Source: Chloroflexota bacterium
GTDB taxonomy: Bacteria > Chloroflexota > Dormibacteria > Dormibacterales > Dormibacteraceae
Reading direction: 5' to 3'
Assembly (NCBI GenBank): GCA_005880855.1
Contig: VBGM01000037.1
Coordinates: 1 to 34,533 of the forward strand
Length of the DNA stretch: 34,533 nt
The notes below the pieces were generated by a model. It had not been told where the DNA came from and did no database searches. It worked only from the letters and a program-made list of their open reading frames with translations. Shown piece after piece: positions 15,040 through 22,130 of this stretch. Numbering within the stretch: the first letter of the stretch is position 1; every line of letters starts with the position of its first letter. The translations under genes and the position numbers were made by a program.

Positions 15040-16644
15040 TCACCCGGCGCCGTTCCAGTCGCGCCGGCGCTCCCATATGTGATCGGCGCAGCGCAACGCC
15101 AGCGCCTGGATGGTGGAGCTCGGGTTGACCCCGGCGCTGGTAGGCATGCTGCTGCTGTCGGCGATGAACAGGTTGGGGACGTCGTGGGATTGGTTGAAGC
15201 GATCCGCCACTGACGTCTTGGGATCGTCCCCCATCCGCGCTGTGCCGAGCAGGTGCCATCCCCAGATCGGGGCGAGGCCGAAGTCGCGGACGCTCTTCGC
15301 GCCGGCGGCATCGAGCACCTGGCGCGCGTGCGCGATCATGTCGCGCCCTAGCCTTCGGCTGTTCTCATTCAGCTCGTGATGGGTGACCACGCCTGGCATC
15401 CCGTAGGCGTCGAGGTGGGCCCAGTCGAGCTCGACGCGGTTCGACTCTTCGGGCAGATCCTCGCCGCACAGGTACAGCGAGATCTCATGGTTGATGTGCT
15501 CGTCGAAGGCCTGGTGATGTCCCGAGCCCCAGGGCGCGAGCTGCAGAGCCAGGTTCAGAGCCGACCAGCCGCGGCAACCGCTCATGATGAAGCCGCGCAC
15601 GTAGTCCCGCGCGGGGTCGGTCTCGTAGAACTGGCGAGTCGACACCGTGCCGCCCCACGTCCCGTTCCAGCCGTCGACTGGATCGTCGAAGAGCCCGCTC
15701 GCGAAGCTCTGCACGTGCACCATCAGGTTCTTTCCGACCAGTCCGCTCGAGTTGGCCAGTCCATCGGGATGGCCAGCCGATGTCGACATCAGGAGCAACC
15801 GCGGCGTGCCAAGGCCGCCACATGCGACGACGGTCACGGCGGCGTGCGCCTCCTGGAGGGCGCCCTCCTGGTCGTAGTAGCGCGCGCCGCGTGCCCGGCC
15901 GTCGGGGCCGATGACTATCTCGCGCACCCGCGCGTTCGTACGCAAGTCGACTCCATTCGCGAGCGCGCCCGGCCAGTACGTCAGGTCGGCGGTCGACAGC
16001 GACCCCTGCGGACATCCGAATGTGCACCAGCCGAGGTTGATGCAGGCGGGCCGGCCTCGGTAGGCCTGTGTGGTTATGGACTGCTCGGTCGGCCACCAGT
16101 ACCACCCGAGCTTCTCGTAAGCATCCACGAGCAGCTGCCCCGGCCGGCCTATCGGCGCCGGCGGATTCGGAAGGGCCTCTCGCGGCGGACCGCACGGGTC
16201 GCCCGCCAGGCCGGCCACGCCGACCTCGGCCTCGTTGATCGTGTAATAGGGCGCGAGCTCCTCGTAGTCGAACGGCCAGTCGACCGCCACCCCGTCCAGC
16301 GTGCGCACGCGAAAATCGGATGGCGCCATGCGCCAGTAGTTGCCGGCGAACCCGACCTGGCTCCCGCCGACGGCGTTGTACATGTATACGTCCACCGGGT
16401 CTTCGCCTTCGCTGCTCACCGGATAGTCGGATGGCCAACGCCGCACGTTGGGGTTGGCGGCCCAGTGACGGCGGCCCCGCACCTCCCAGTCGACATGGGC
16501 TTTGGGCAGCCGTGCGCGATCGATCCAATCGCCTTGCTCGAGGCAGACGACCTTCGCGCCCTTCTCCGACAGGCGCTTGCAAAGTGCGGCACCGGCGGCC
16601 CCTGAACCGATGACGAGGACGTCCGCGGTTGCCTCGCGGGTCAC
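15040..16644 (-). CDS. GMC-family oxidoreductase (gluconate 2-dehydrogenase large-subunit type)
   Basis: A 534-residue flavoprotein. The FAD-binding GxGxxG is at 13-18 (VIGSGAAGAAL), the dinucleotide fold ends in VVCLEQGDW, and a Cys cluster INLGWCTFGCPQGS is typical of the gluconate-2-dehydrogenase-like branch. The C-terminus carries GWHLLGTARMG and SAGVNPSSTIQALA, the GMC catalytic region. It oxidises an alcohol or sugar hydroxyl. The GTG start overlaps by GTGA with the stop of the subunit-3-like gene upstream, a pairing characteristic of membrane-linked sugar dehydrogenases. No cytochrome c subunit is nearby and no Tat signal is seen, so the electron acceptor is uncertain. Confidence 0.92.
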   Translation of the reverse strand: MTREATADVLVIGSGAAGAALCKRLSEKGAKVVCLEQGDWIDRARLPKAHVDWEVRGRRHWAANPNVRRWPSDYPVSSEGEDPVDVYMYNAVGGSQVGFAGNYWRMAPSDFRVRTLDGVAVDWPFDYEELAPYYTINEAEVGVAGLAGDPCGPPREALPNPPAPIGRPGQLLVDAYEKLGWYWWPTEQSITTQAYRGRPACINLGWCTFGCPQGSLSTADLTYWPGALANGVDLRTNARVREIVIGPDGRARGARYYDQEGALQEAHAAVTVVACGGLGTPRLLLMSTSAGHPDGLANSSGLVGKNLMVHVQSFASGLFDDPVDGWNGTWGGTVSTRQFYETDPARDYVRGFIMSGCRGWSALNLALQLAPWGSGHHQAFDEHINHEISLYLCGEDLPEESNRVELDWAHLDAYGMPGVVTHHELNENSRRLGRDMIAHARQVLDAAGAKSVRDFGLAPIWGWHLLGTARMGDDPKTSVADRFNQSHDVPNLFIADSSSMPTSAGVNPSSTIQALALRCADHIWERRRDWNGAG

Positions 16645-17237
16645 CTCTCGGCTCCCTTCTCGGCCTCGACGGTGCGGTATCGCGGCGGCATCGTGCGCAC
16701 GCGCGCGAGCAGCGAACGGTCGAAAGGGCCCATCTCGCTGCCCGTCATCGGTCCGATGCCGCGCCATCCGTTTTCCGCTTCCATCGCGGCGAGCACGTCC
16801 GGGTGGCCGTAGTACGCCTCGTATGTGAAGTCGTTGACCATGCTGAACGCGTCAGTGTCGTCGGCCGCCTGAAACTGCCGGAGCAGCTGCTCGCGCGCCG
16901 CGGGCGAGCATTCGGCAAAGCTCATTCCGGTTTCGTCGCGCGCGAGCCGCTCGACCTCGTCGATCCCGTGGATGAGCGCGGATCGTATCGACGGCACCGA
17001 GTGCACCGTGGCATCGATGTATTCCGCGGCCCCGACGCTCGCTGCATCGGGCCGGCGTCCGGCGGCGGGGATGAGCGTCGCGGTCCAGGCTTTCAGGGTC
17101 GCCGCACGGGCCGGGTCGAGAATCACGAATGATCGCGCCGCCCCGACGGGCACTTCCGCGCGACCCACCTCGACTCGATAATCGGCGCGGCTCGATTGCG
17201 CGACCTTGTGCTGGCCCTGCTTCCTGTCGTATGCCAT
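16641..17237 (-). CDS. Gluconate 2-dehydrogenase subunit 3-like protein
   Basis: A 198-residue protein resembling the small subunit 3 of gluconate 2-dehydrogenase-type enzymes: helical, with EQLLRQFQAADD and then FSMVNDFTYEAYYGHPDVLAAM and GWRGIGP near the C-terminus. No Tat or Sec signal is evident, although many relatives have one. The subunit normally accompanies the GMC flavoprotein and helps its maturation or export. ATG 17237 is preceded by a strong GGAGGAAGG ribosome-binding site. It heads the five-gene minus-strand operon and lies 75 bases after the LacI gene in the same direction. Confidence 0.8.
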   Translation of the reverse strand: MAYDRKQGQHKVAQSSRADYRVEVGRAEVPVGAARSFVILDPARAATLKAWTATLIPAAGRRPDAASVGAAEYIDATVHSVPSIRSALIHGIDEVERLARDETGMSFAECSPAAREQLLRQFQAADDTDAFSMVNDFTYEAYYGHPDVLAAMEAENGWRGIGPMTGSEMGPFDRSLLARVRTMPPRYRTVEAEKGAER

Positions 17238-17244
17238 CTGCCTT

Positions 17245-17249
17245 CCTCC
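17245..17249 (-). promoter_or_regulatory. Strong Shine-Dalgarno sequence before the subunit-3 gene
   Basis: GGAGG on the minus strand, 7 bases before ATG 17237, within GGAGGAAGG. The gene is therefore translated from a leader, either by read-through from LacI or from a promoter in the 75-base gap, where I see no convincing -35/-10 pair. Confidence 0.75.
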
Positions 17250-17312
17250 GATTAGGCTGACACGACGCCGGTGGTTGACGCTCGGCGGGTTGAGGACACG
17301 CCGCCCAACCGG

Positions 17313-18353
17313 CTAACCCGCAGGCCGAACGGCGGCCGCGCGGCCAGTGCTCTCGCGGACCACGAGCTCGACCGGATGGATCTGGGTCCGGGTCGCCGTG
17401 TCATCGCCGTCGAGCTGCCGCAGCAGCCGCGCGACCCCGGCGGCGCCGAGCTCAGCCATCGGGACGCGGACCGTGGTCAGGGCCGGGTGCATGAACTCGA
17501 GACCCGGAATGTCGTCGAAGCCCGCCACCGATACCTCGGTGGGGACGTCGATGCCCAACCGGCGCAGCTCCGACAACACGCCGAGGGCCATCGTGTCGGT
17601 GGCGGCGAACACGGCCGTGGGCGAACCGTTCGCGAGCAGGCGCGTCACGGCCTGCGCAGCGCCGCCGACGGTGAAGTCGGCGCGGACGATCGACGGCTCA
17701 AGGCCCGCTGTCTTCATGGCCTGCGCGTAGCCGAACTCACGTTCACGGCTTGTGCGCAGGGTCGCGGGGCCGCTGATCATGGCGATACGAAAGTGGCCCA
17801 GCGAGACCAGGTGCTCGGTCACCATGCGGGCGCCGGCCCGGTTGTCGGGCAGCTCGGCGGGCCATCGCTCCGATCGGGGAGCCAGGGCGACAATGGCGCC
17901 TCCGTAGTGCGCGATGCTGCGCGCATAGCCGCTCATGGTGTGGTGGTAGTGCGGTTCTTCGAGACCGCCTCCCGCAAAGATCACGCCTGAGACACGGCTT
18001 TCGCAGAGCATCTCCACATAACGCAGCTCGGTTGCTGGCACGCGGTCGCTGCTGCAGACGACGGTGAGGAAACCCCGGACAGATGCCGCCGCCGTCGCGC
18101 CGCGGACGATTTCCGCGAAGTAGGGATCGCTCACATCGTGGACGACGATTGCGATGGTCGGGACTCGCCGCGTGCGTAGGGCGCGGGCCATGGGGTTGGG
18201 CCGGTAGGAGAGCCGCGTAGCGGCGGCGACGACGCGTGCGCGGGTGCGTTCGCTGACCGGGTGGTCGCTGTCGGGGTCGAGGGCTCGCGAGGCGGTGGTC
18301 AGCGAAACCTCGGCCTGACGCGCCACGTCGGACAGAATGGGGAGCCGGCGCAT
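17313..18353 (-). CDS. LacI-family transcriptional regulator
   Basis: A 346-residue regulator. The N-terminal helix-turn-helix reads LSDVARQAEVSLTTASRAL, followed by the hinge helix region YRPNPMARALRT. The rest is a periplasmic-binding-protein-like sugar-binding domain (IAIVVHDVSDPYFAEIVRG, AGFDDIPGLEFMHPALTTVR). These proteins repress sugar genes until an inducer binds. I prefer ATG 18353, which puts the HTH at the usual distance from the N-terminus; an in-frame TTG at 18413 would add 20 basic, unstructured residues. Its promoter carries a palindromic operator, implying autorepression, and a related operator at the ABC transporter promoter (1486-1499) is the best candidate second target. 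Confidence 0.92.
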   Translation of the reverse strand: MRRLPILSDVARQAEVSLTTASRALDPDSDHPVSERTRARVVAAATRLSYRPNPMARALRTRRVPTIAIVVHDVSDPYFAEIVRGATAAASVRGFLTVVCSSDRVPATELRYVEMLCESRVSGVIFAGGGLEEPHYHHTMSGYARSIAHYGGAIVALAPRSERWPAELPDNRAGARMVTEHLVSLGHFRIAMISGPATLRTSREREFGYAQAMKTAGLEPSIVRADFTVGGAAQAVTRLLANGSPTAVFAATDTMALGVLSELRRLGIDVPTEVSVAGFDDIPGLEFMHPALTTVRVPMAELGAAGVARLLRQLDGDDTATRTQIHPVELVVRESTGRAAAVRPAG

Positions 18354-18437
18354 GGTCGCCGGGGAGCGACCGTTGGCTGACCTGGCCGGCGTGGCCGGTC
18401 GCTGCTTAGCCAACGCGGCCTTCGCGCAGAGACAGAT

Positions 18438-18451
18438 GGAAATGGATTTCC
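18438..18451. promoter_or_regulatory. LacI-type operator (autoregulation)
   Basis: GGAAAT-GG-ATTTCC: two perfectly inverted 6-base arms around a 2-base centre. On the minus strand it begins 11 bases after the -10 box of the lacI-like gene, covering roughly +5 to +18. It matches 11 of 14 positions of the operator at 1486-1499, with the same placement relative to its promoter. It also lies about 65-80 bases upstream of the plus-strand operon beginning near 18520 and could affect that operon too. Confidence 0.65.
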
Positions 18452-18462
18452 GTCATTGCCCC

Positions 18463-18491
18463 ATACTATGGCCGTGGCCATCGCGGGTCAA
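18463..18491 (-). promoter_or_regulatory. Promoter of the LacI-family gene
   Basis: Minus strand: -35 TTGACC (18491-18486), a 17-base spacer, then -10 TAGTAT (18468-18463). The -10 is embedded in a perfect 11-base palindrome CCATACTATGG (18461-18471), so a weak -10 also reads on the plus strand. Predicted transcription start is about 18456, giving a leader of about 100 bases to ATG 18353. Confidence 0.6.
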
Positions 18492-18515
18492 TCAGAGCTT
18501 GTGTGGAAGACACGC

Positions 18516-18521
18516 TAGCGT
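18516..18521 (+). promoter_or_regulatory. Candidate -10 box of the VOC-led catabolic operon
   Basis: TAGCGT followed by 7 bases (GCCCGCC) and then ATC at 18529. The spacing equals that of the clear leaderless genes at 26825 and 26883. If real, transcription begins at or near 18528 and the first translated codon would be ATC. No good -35 is visible. Confidence 0.35.
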
Positions 18522-18912
18522 GCCCGCCATCCACCATCTCGGATGGGCGGTCAGGTCGATCGAGAAGGCGCGCCAGCACTTCGAAACCGGGCTGGGCCTC
18601 GAGTTCCGCGGCGAGGAGAGCCACCCGGATGTGCGCGTGGCTTTCTTCGGTGAGGGCCAGGTGGCCGTCGAGCTACTCGAGCCGCGTGGCGACAAGACCT
18701 CCGTCGGCAGGTTCATCGCCGAGCGGGGCGAGGGCATCCACCACCTGGCGTTGAAGGTCGATGACGTGTCGGCGGCCCTGGCCGAGGCCTCGCGCCACGG
18801 ATTCGTGGCCATCGACAGCGCTCCACACAGTGGCTCGAGAGGCACCGTGGTCGGCCTTGTCGATCCGCTGCGTCCCGACGGCGTGCTCATCCAGTACGTC
18901 CAGGAACCGTGA
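18520..18912 (+). CDS. VOC-family protein, methylmalonyl-CoA epimerase-like
   Basis: About 130 residues with two vicinal-oxygen-chelate repeats: IHHLGWAVRSIEKARQHFE at the start and GIHHLALKVDDVSAAL in the second half, ending GVLIQYVQEP. This is the methylmalonyl-CoA epimerase/glyoxalase subgroup. The terminal metal-ligand Glu of epimerases (GVLIELVQ-type) is Gln here, so activity may differ. It is the first of seven coupled genes that include a CoA-transferase, so a CoA-linked or ketone substrate is plausible. The start is uncertain: GTG 18520 is the only common start codon close by, TTG 18499 is upstream, and a leaderless ATC start at 18529 fits both the promoter spacing and the family's usual N-terminus. 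The gene ends with TGA overlapping the next GTG. Confidence 0.82.
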   Translation: MPAIHHLGWAVRSIEKARQHFETGLGLEFRGEESHPDVRVAFFGEGQVAVELLEPRGDKTSVGRFIAERGEGIHHLALKVDDVSAALAEASRHGFVAIDSAPHSGSRGTVVGLVDPLRPDGVLIQYVQEP

Positions 18913-19955
18913 GCGCCCCACGCATCCTCACGACCCTGGTCGGCAGCTATCCGATTCCGTCATGGCTGGTCGCGAACCCCGGCGAGCAGGCGCTGAAAGA
19001 CGCGACCGCGGTGGTCTTGCACCTCCAGGAGCTCGCCGGCATCGACCTCGTGGTCGATGGCGAGCTGTATCGCTTCGACCCCAACCACCCGGAGACGAAC
19101 GGGATGATCGAGTACTTCGTGCGGCAGATGGGTGGGATCCGCTCCGACATCCGCCGGGCCGACATCGACCTCTTTCGATCGCAGGCGCATCTCGGCTTCC
19201 GGAAGCGCCCGGCCGCGGTGGTCGAAGGGCCGGTCGGTGAAGGCACCCTCAACCTCGTCGAGGCGTATGAGCGGGTGGCAGCGCTCAGCATGCGCCCGAT
19301 CAAGTTCACGATGACCAGCCCTTACATGCTCGCGCGCATGCTCCTCGACACGCACTATCGCGACCAGTCGGCCCTCACATTCGCGCTCGCCGACGTCCTT
19401 GCCGCGCAAGTACGAGCGATCGACGCGGCGTGCGTCCAGGTCGACGAGGCCAACCTCCCGGGACGGCCCGAGGACGCGGAGCTGGCCGCGGAAGCGATCA
19501 ACCGCATCCTCGACGCGGTCCCGAACAAGCCGGCCGTCCATCTGTGTTTCGGCAACTACGGCGGCCAGCGCATCCAGGCAGGCAGCTGGGCGAGGCTGGT
19601 GAAGTTCTTCGACCTGTTGCGCGCCGACCACGTGGTGCTGGAGCTCGCGCGTCCCGGCTATGGCGACCTCGAGGTCCTGCGCGACATCAATCCGAAGCTG
19701 AAGCTGGGCGTGGGCGTGATCGACATCAAGACCACCGTGGTTGAAAAGCCGGACGAGGTCGCACACCGGATCCAGACCGCTGCGGACATCCTCGGCGGCG
19801 CCGAACGCATCGCCTACGTTCACCCGGACTGCGGCTTCTGGATGCTCGCCCGGTCGATCGCCGACGCCAAGATTCACGCGCTCGTCGCCGGCCGCGACCT
19901 GTTCGAGGGCAGGCCGGCAAGCGAGAGATCACAGTTCGCGGAGGTCCCCGCATGA
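18909..19955 (+). CDS. MetE-like zinc-dependent transferase (cobalamin-independent methionine synthase family)
   Basis: A 348-residue protein matching the C-terminal catalytic barrel of cobalamin-independent methionine synthase. The zinc ligands are all present: His211 and Cys213 (HLCFGNYGG), Glu245 (VVLELARPG) and Cys308 (VHPDCGFWML). The short length excludes full MetE, which is about 750 residues with an N-terminal half. This family also includes epoxyalkane:coenzyme M transferase and other zinc thiol alkyltransferases. In a catabolic operon, transfer or removal of an alkyl or methyl group is more likely than methionine synthesis; that is inference. GTG start in a GTGA overlap with the VOC gene; its TGA overlaps the ATG of the LLM gene. 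Confidence 0.87.
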   Translation: MSAPRILTTLVGSYPIPSWLVANPGEQALKDATAVVLHLQELAGIDLVVDGELYRFDPNHPETNGMIEYFVRQMGGIRSDIRRADIDLFRSQAHLGFRKRPAAVVEGPVGEGTLNLVEAYERVAALSMRPIKFTMTSPYMLARMLLDTHYRDQSALTFALADVLAAQVRAIDAACVQVDEANLPGRPEDAELAAEAINRILDAVPNKPAVHLCFGNYGGQRIQAGSWARLVKFFDLLRADHVVLELARPGYGDLEVLRDINPKLKLGVGVIDIKTTVVEKPDEVAHRIQTAADILGGAERIAYVHPDCGFWMLARSIADAKIHALVAGRDLFEGRPASERSQFAEVPA

Positions 19956-20962
19956 AGGTTGGCGTTTTCGTTCCCTCGTATCTCCTGCCCGGCCAGGACG
20001 CCAGGCACGGCGACCAGGTCCGCCGTTTTGCGGTCAAAGCGGAGGAGCTCGGCTTCGACTCGCTCTTCATCACCGATCACCTGCTGACCGCGGCGAGGTT
20101 CTACCGCGTCAGCTGGACCGAGCCGATGATGACCTTGGCGCACGTGGCCGCGGTGACGAGCCGCGTCAAGCTCGGCACGTCGGTCCTCGTCTTGCCGACG
20201 CGGCAGCCGGTCTTGCTCGCCAAGGAGATCGCGACCCTCCAGCACCTCAGCGGCGGCCGATTTGTCTATGGGATCGGCACCGGCTGGTACGGGCCCGAGT
20301 TCGAGTCCACCGGCAGCACCCGCCAGCAGCGCGGCGCCCGCACCGATGAGGTCCTCGAGGCCTCGATGAAGCTCCTGAGCGGCGCCCATGTCAGCTTCGA
20401 GGGCAAGTACTACCGGATGAACGACATCACCGTCGAGCCGTTGAGCCAGGCGCCGCCGGTGTGGGTGGCGGGCGGCCAGCAGTACGCGCATGAGGCCTCT
20501 CCCGACAAGGCGGAGATGTCGCCCAACGTGCTGGACCGGATCTGCCGGTGGGATGGATGGATCGTCCGGCCGACGTCGCATCCGAAGCAGATGAAAGAAG
20601 ACCTCACTGTGATTGACACCGAGCTCGCGCGCCGTGGCACGTCGAGAGGCCAGAAGAAATTCACGGTCGCGCACGAGAATTTCTGCTGGCTGAGCGAGCA
20701 GGCCTCCCGCGAGGCGGCCGTCGCCGAGCAGAAGCGATACATGCTCGGCGTCGTATCGGACGAGCGTCCGTGGGACTACATCGAGGCTGTGTACCTTACC
20801 GGCACGATCGACGACATCCAGCGCCGCATCCAGGAACGCATCGACGCCGGCGTCGAGGAGATATTCCTGCACACGATGACCGCCGATGAGCGCCAGCTAG
20901 AGCTCTTCGCAGAGCACATCCTGAAGCCGTTCTCCGCCGTGCCCATCAAAGCCGCATCGTGA
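19952..20962 (+). CDS. LLM-class (luciferase-like, F420- or flavin-dependent) oxidoreductase
   Basis: A 336-residue TIM-barrel oxidoreductase of the luciferase-like monooxygenase family. It begins MKVGVFVPSYLLPGQDARHG, with AEELGFDSLFITDHLL, VKLGTSVLVLPTRQP and LSGGRFVYGIGTGW, the pattern seen in F420-dependent members (probable F420 rather than FMN, not certain). Such enzymes oxidise alcohols or reduce imines and ketones, or act as monooxygenases. ATG start in an ATGA overlap with the MetE-like gene; the stop overlaps the GTG of the SDR. Being locked into this operon suggests a dehydrogenation or monooxygenation in the same pathway. Confidence 0.9.
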   Translation: MKVGVFVPSYLLPGQDARHGDQVRRFAVKAEELGFDSLFITDHLLTAARFYRVSWTEPMMTLAHVAAVTSRVKLGTSVLVLPTRQPVLLAKEIATLQHLSGGRFVYGIGTGWYGPEFESTGSTRQQRGARTDEVLEASMKLLSGAHVSFEGKYYRMNDITVEPLSQAPPVWVAGGQQYAHEASPDKAEMSPNVLDRICRWDGWIVRPTSHPKQMKEDLTVIDTELARRGTSRGQKKFTVAHENFCWLSEQASREAAVAEQKRYMLGVVSDERPWDYIEAVYLTGTIDDIQRRIQERIDAGVEEIFLHTMTADERQLELFAEHILKPFSAVPIKAAS

Positions 20963-21708
20963 GCCTCGAGGGCCGGACCGCTCTCGTCACCGGGGGCACG
21001 CGCGGAATCGGCCTCGCGATTGTTCGCGCACTGCGCCGGGATGGTGCGAGGGTCATCGCAATCGGAAAGGCGAAAGACCAGGTCGAGGCTTTTCGCAAGG
21101 AGTTCAACGAAGATTCGCTCGCCAGCGTCGAGATGGCCGACGTGCGAGACAGCGACGCTCTGAAAGCCGTTCGCGATCGACTTGGGAACCTCGACATCCT
21201 GATTCCAAACGCGGGCGTCAACACACGCATCCAGGCGTTGGAGCTGGAGGACGAGGCGCTGTGGGAGATGATCCACACCAACCTCTACGGCGTGTTCGTG
21301 ACGTGCCAGGTGTTCGGGCCGCTTCTCTTTGCCAGGCCGGGCGGCCGTGTCGTCGTGACCAGCTCGCTGTCTGCGATCCACGGCATGAACCTGCGTGCCG
21401 CGTATGCGGCCACCAAGGCGGGCGTCTCGGGCCTCGTGCGCAGCCTGGCGGTCGAATGGGGACCGAAAGGCGTGAACGTCAATGCAGTCGGACCGGGCAT
21501 CATCAAGACACCGCTCACGATGGCCTATATGGAGAAGTTCCCGGAGCGGGTCGCCGCCACGATCGAGCACACGCCGCTGCGGCGACTCGGCACGCCGGAG
21601 GACGTCGCCGACGTCGTCGCCTTCCTCGCCTCCGATGGGGCGCGGTTCATCACGGGCCAGACCGTCTACGTCGACGGCGGCATCAGCGCGGGGAGCTCGT
21701 GGTGGTGA
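20959..21708 (+). CDS. Short-chain dehydrogenase/reductase
   Basis: A 249-residue classical SDR with TGGTRGIG at 11-18, NAGV at 84-87, catalytic Ser in VTSSLSAIHG, the catalytic pair Tyr149 and Lys153 (YAATK), and the C-terminal FITGQTVYVDGG. All catalytic residues are present. It is expected to interconvert a hydroxyl and a keto group with NAD(P)H, and neighbours on both sides suggest a hydroxyacyl or ketone intermediate. GTG start overlapping the LLM stop (GTGA); its TGA is overlapped by the GTG of the MaoC gene. Confidence 0.92.
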   Translation: MSLEGRTALVTGGTRGIGLAIVRALRRDGARVIAIGKAKDQVEAFRKEFNEDSLASVEMADVRDSDALKAVRDRLGNLDILIPNAGVNTRIQALELEDEALWEMIHTNLYGVFVTCQVFGPLLFARPGGRVVVTSSLSAIHGMNLRAAYAATKAGVSGLVRSLAVEWGPKGVNVNAVGPGIIKTPLTMAYMEKFPERVAATIEHTPLRRLGTPEDVADVVAFLASDGARFITGQTVYVDGGISAGSSWW

Positions 21709-22130
21709 GCGGCGACAGCATCGACGACATCTCCATCGGTTTGCGCACAAGCTTCAGTAAGACTGTGAGCGAGTCGGACGTCTATCTCTACGCCGGCATC
21801 ACCGGCGACCTCGATCCGAACCACGTCGACGAGGAGTACTCGAGCAAGACGAGCCTCGGGCATCGAGTTGCCCATGGGACGCTGATACTCGGCTACACGT
21901 CGGCGGCGTCGACGCAGATTCTCAAGGACTTCGACCGGCCGATGGTTTCTGTCGGCTATGACCGCGTGCGCTTCTTGAAGCCGGTCTACTTCGGGGACAC
22001 GATCACCGTCGACTACGAGATCGAGAGCATCGAGCGCGTGCGCGAACGCACGATTGCGAAGATCGAGGTCAAGAATCAGAAGGGCGAGCTCGTCGCGGTG
22101 GCCACGCACATCATGCAGCTCGTGCACTGA
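21705..22130 (+). CDS. MaoC-like (R)-hydratase/dehydratase
   Basis: A 141-residue hot-dog-fold protein with the hydratase 2 motif GDLDPNHVDEEYS, in which Asp35 and His40 are the expected catalytic pair, followed by GHRVAHGTLILGY. This single-domain length is typical of (R)-specific enoyl-CoA hydratases (PhaJ type) and mesaconyl-CoA-type hydratases. It adds or removes water at a CoA thioester. I chose GTG 21705, which gives a 4-base overlap with the SDR stop; GTG 21702 is one codon upstream. The stop overlaps the CoA-transferase ATG by one base. With the following CoA-transferase it indicates that the pathway passes through an acyl-CoA. Confidence 0.9.
   Translation: MSGDSIDDISIGLRTSFSKTVSESDVYLYAGITGDLDPNHVDEEYSSKTSLGHRVAHGTLILGYTSAASTQILKDFDRPMVSVGYDRVRFLKPVYFGDTITVDYEIESIERVRERTIAKIEVKNQKGELVAVATHIMQLVH

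Noticed and set aside
15039-15311. Upstream extension of the orphan CoxL gene
   Set aside because: The extension translates the end of the GMC gene in the wrong frame; GTG 15038 starts directly at the conserved CoxL N-terminus.
18909-19955. Complete methionine synthase MetE
   Set aside because: Only the zinc-containing C-terminal barrel is present and the neighbours are catabolic, so the metE symbol is not assigned.
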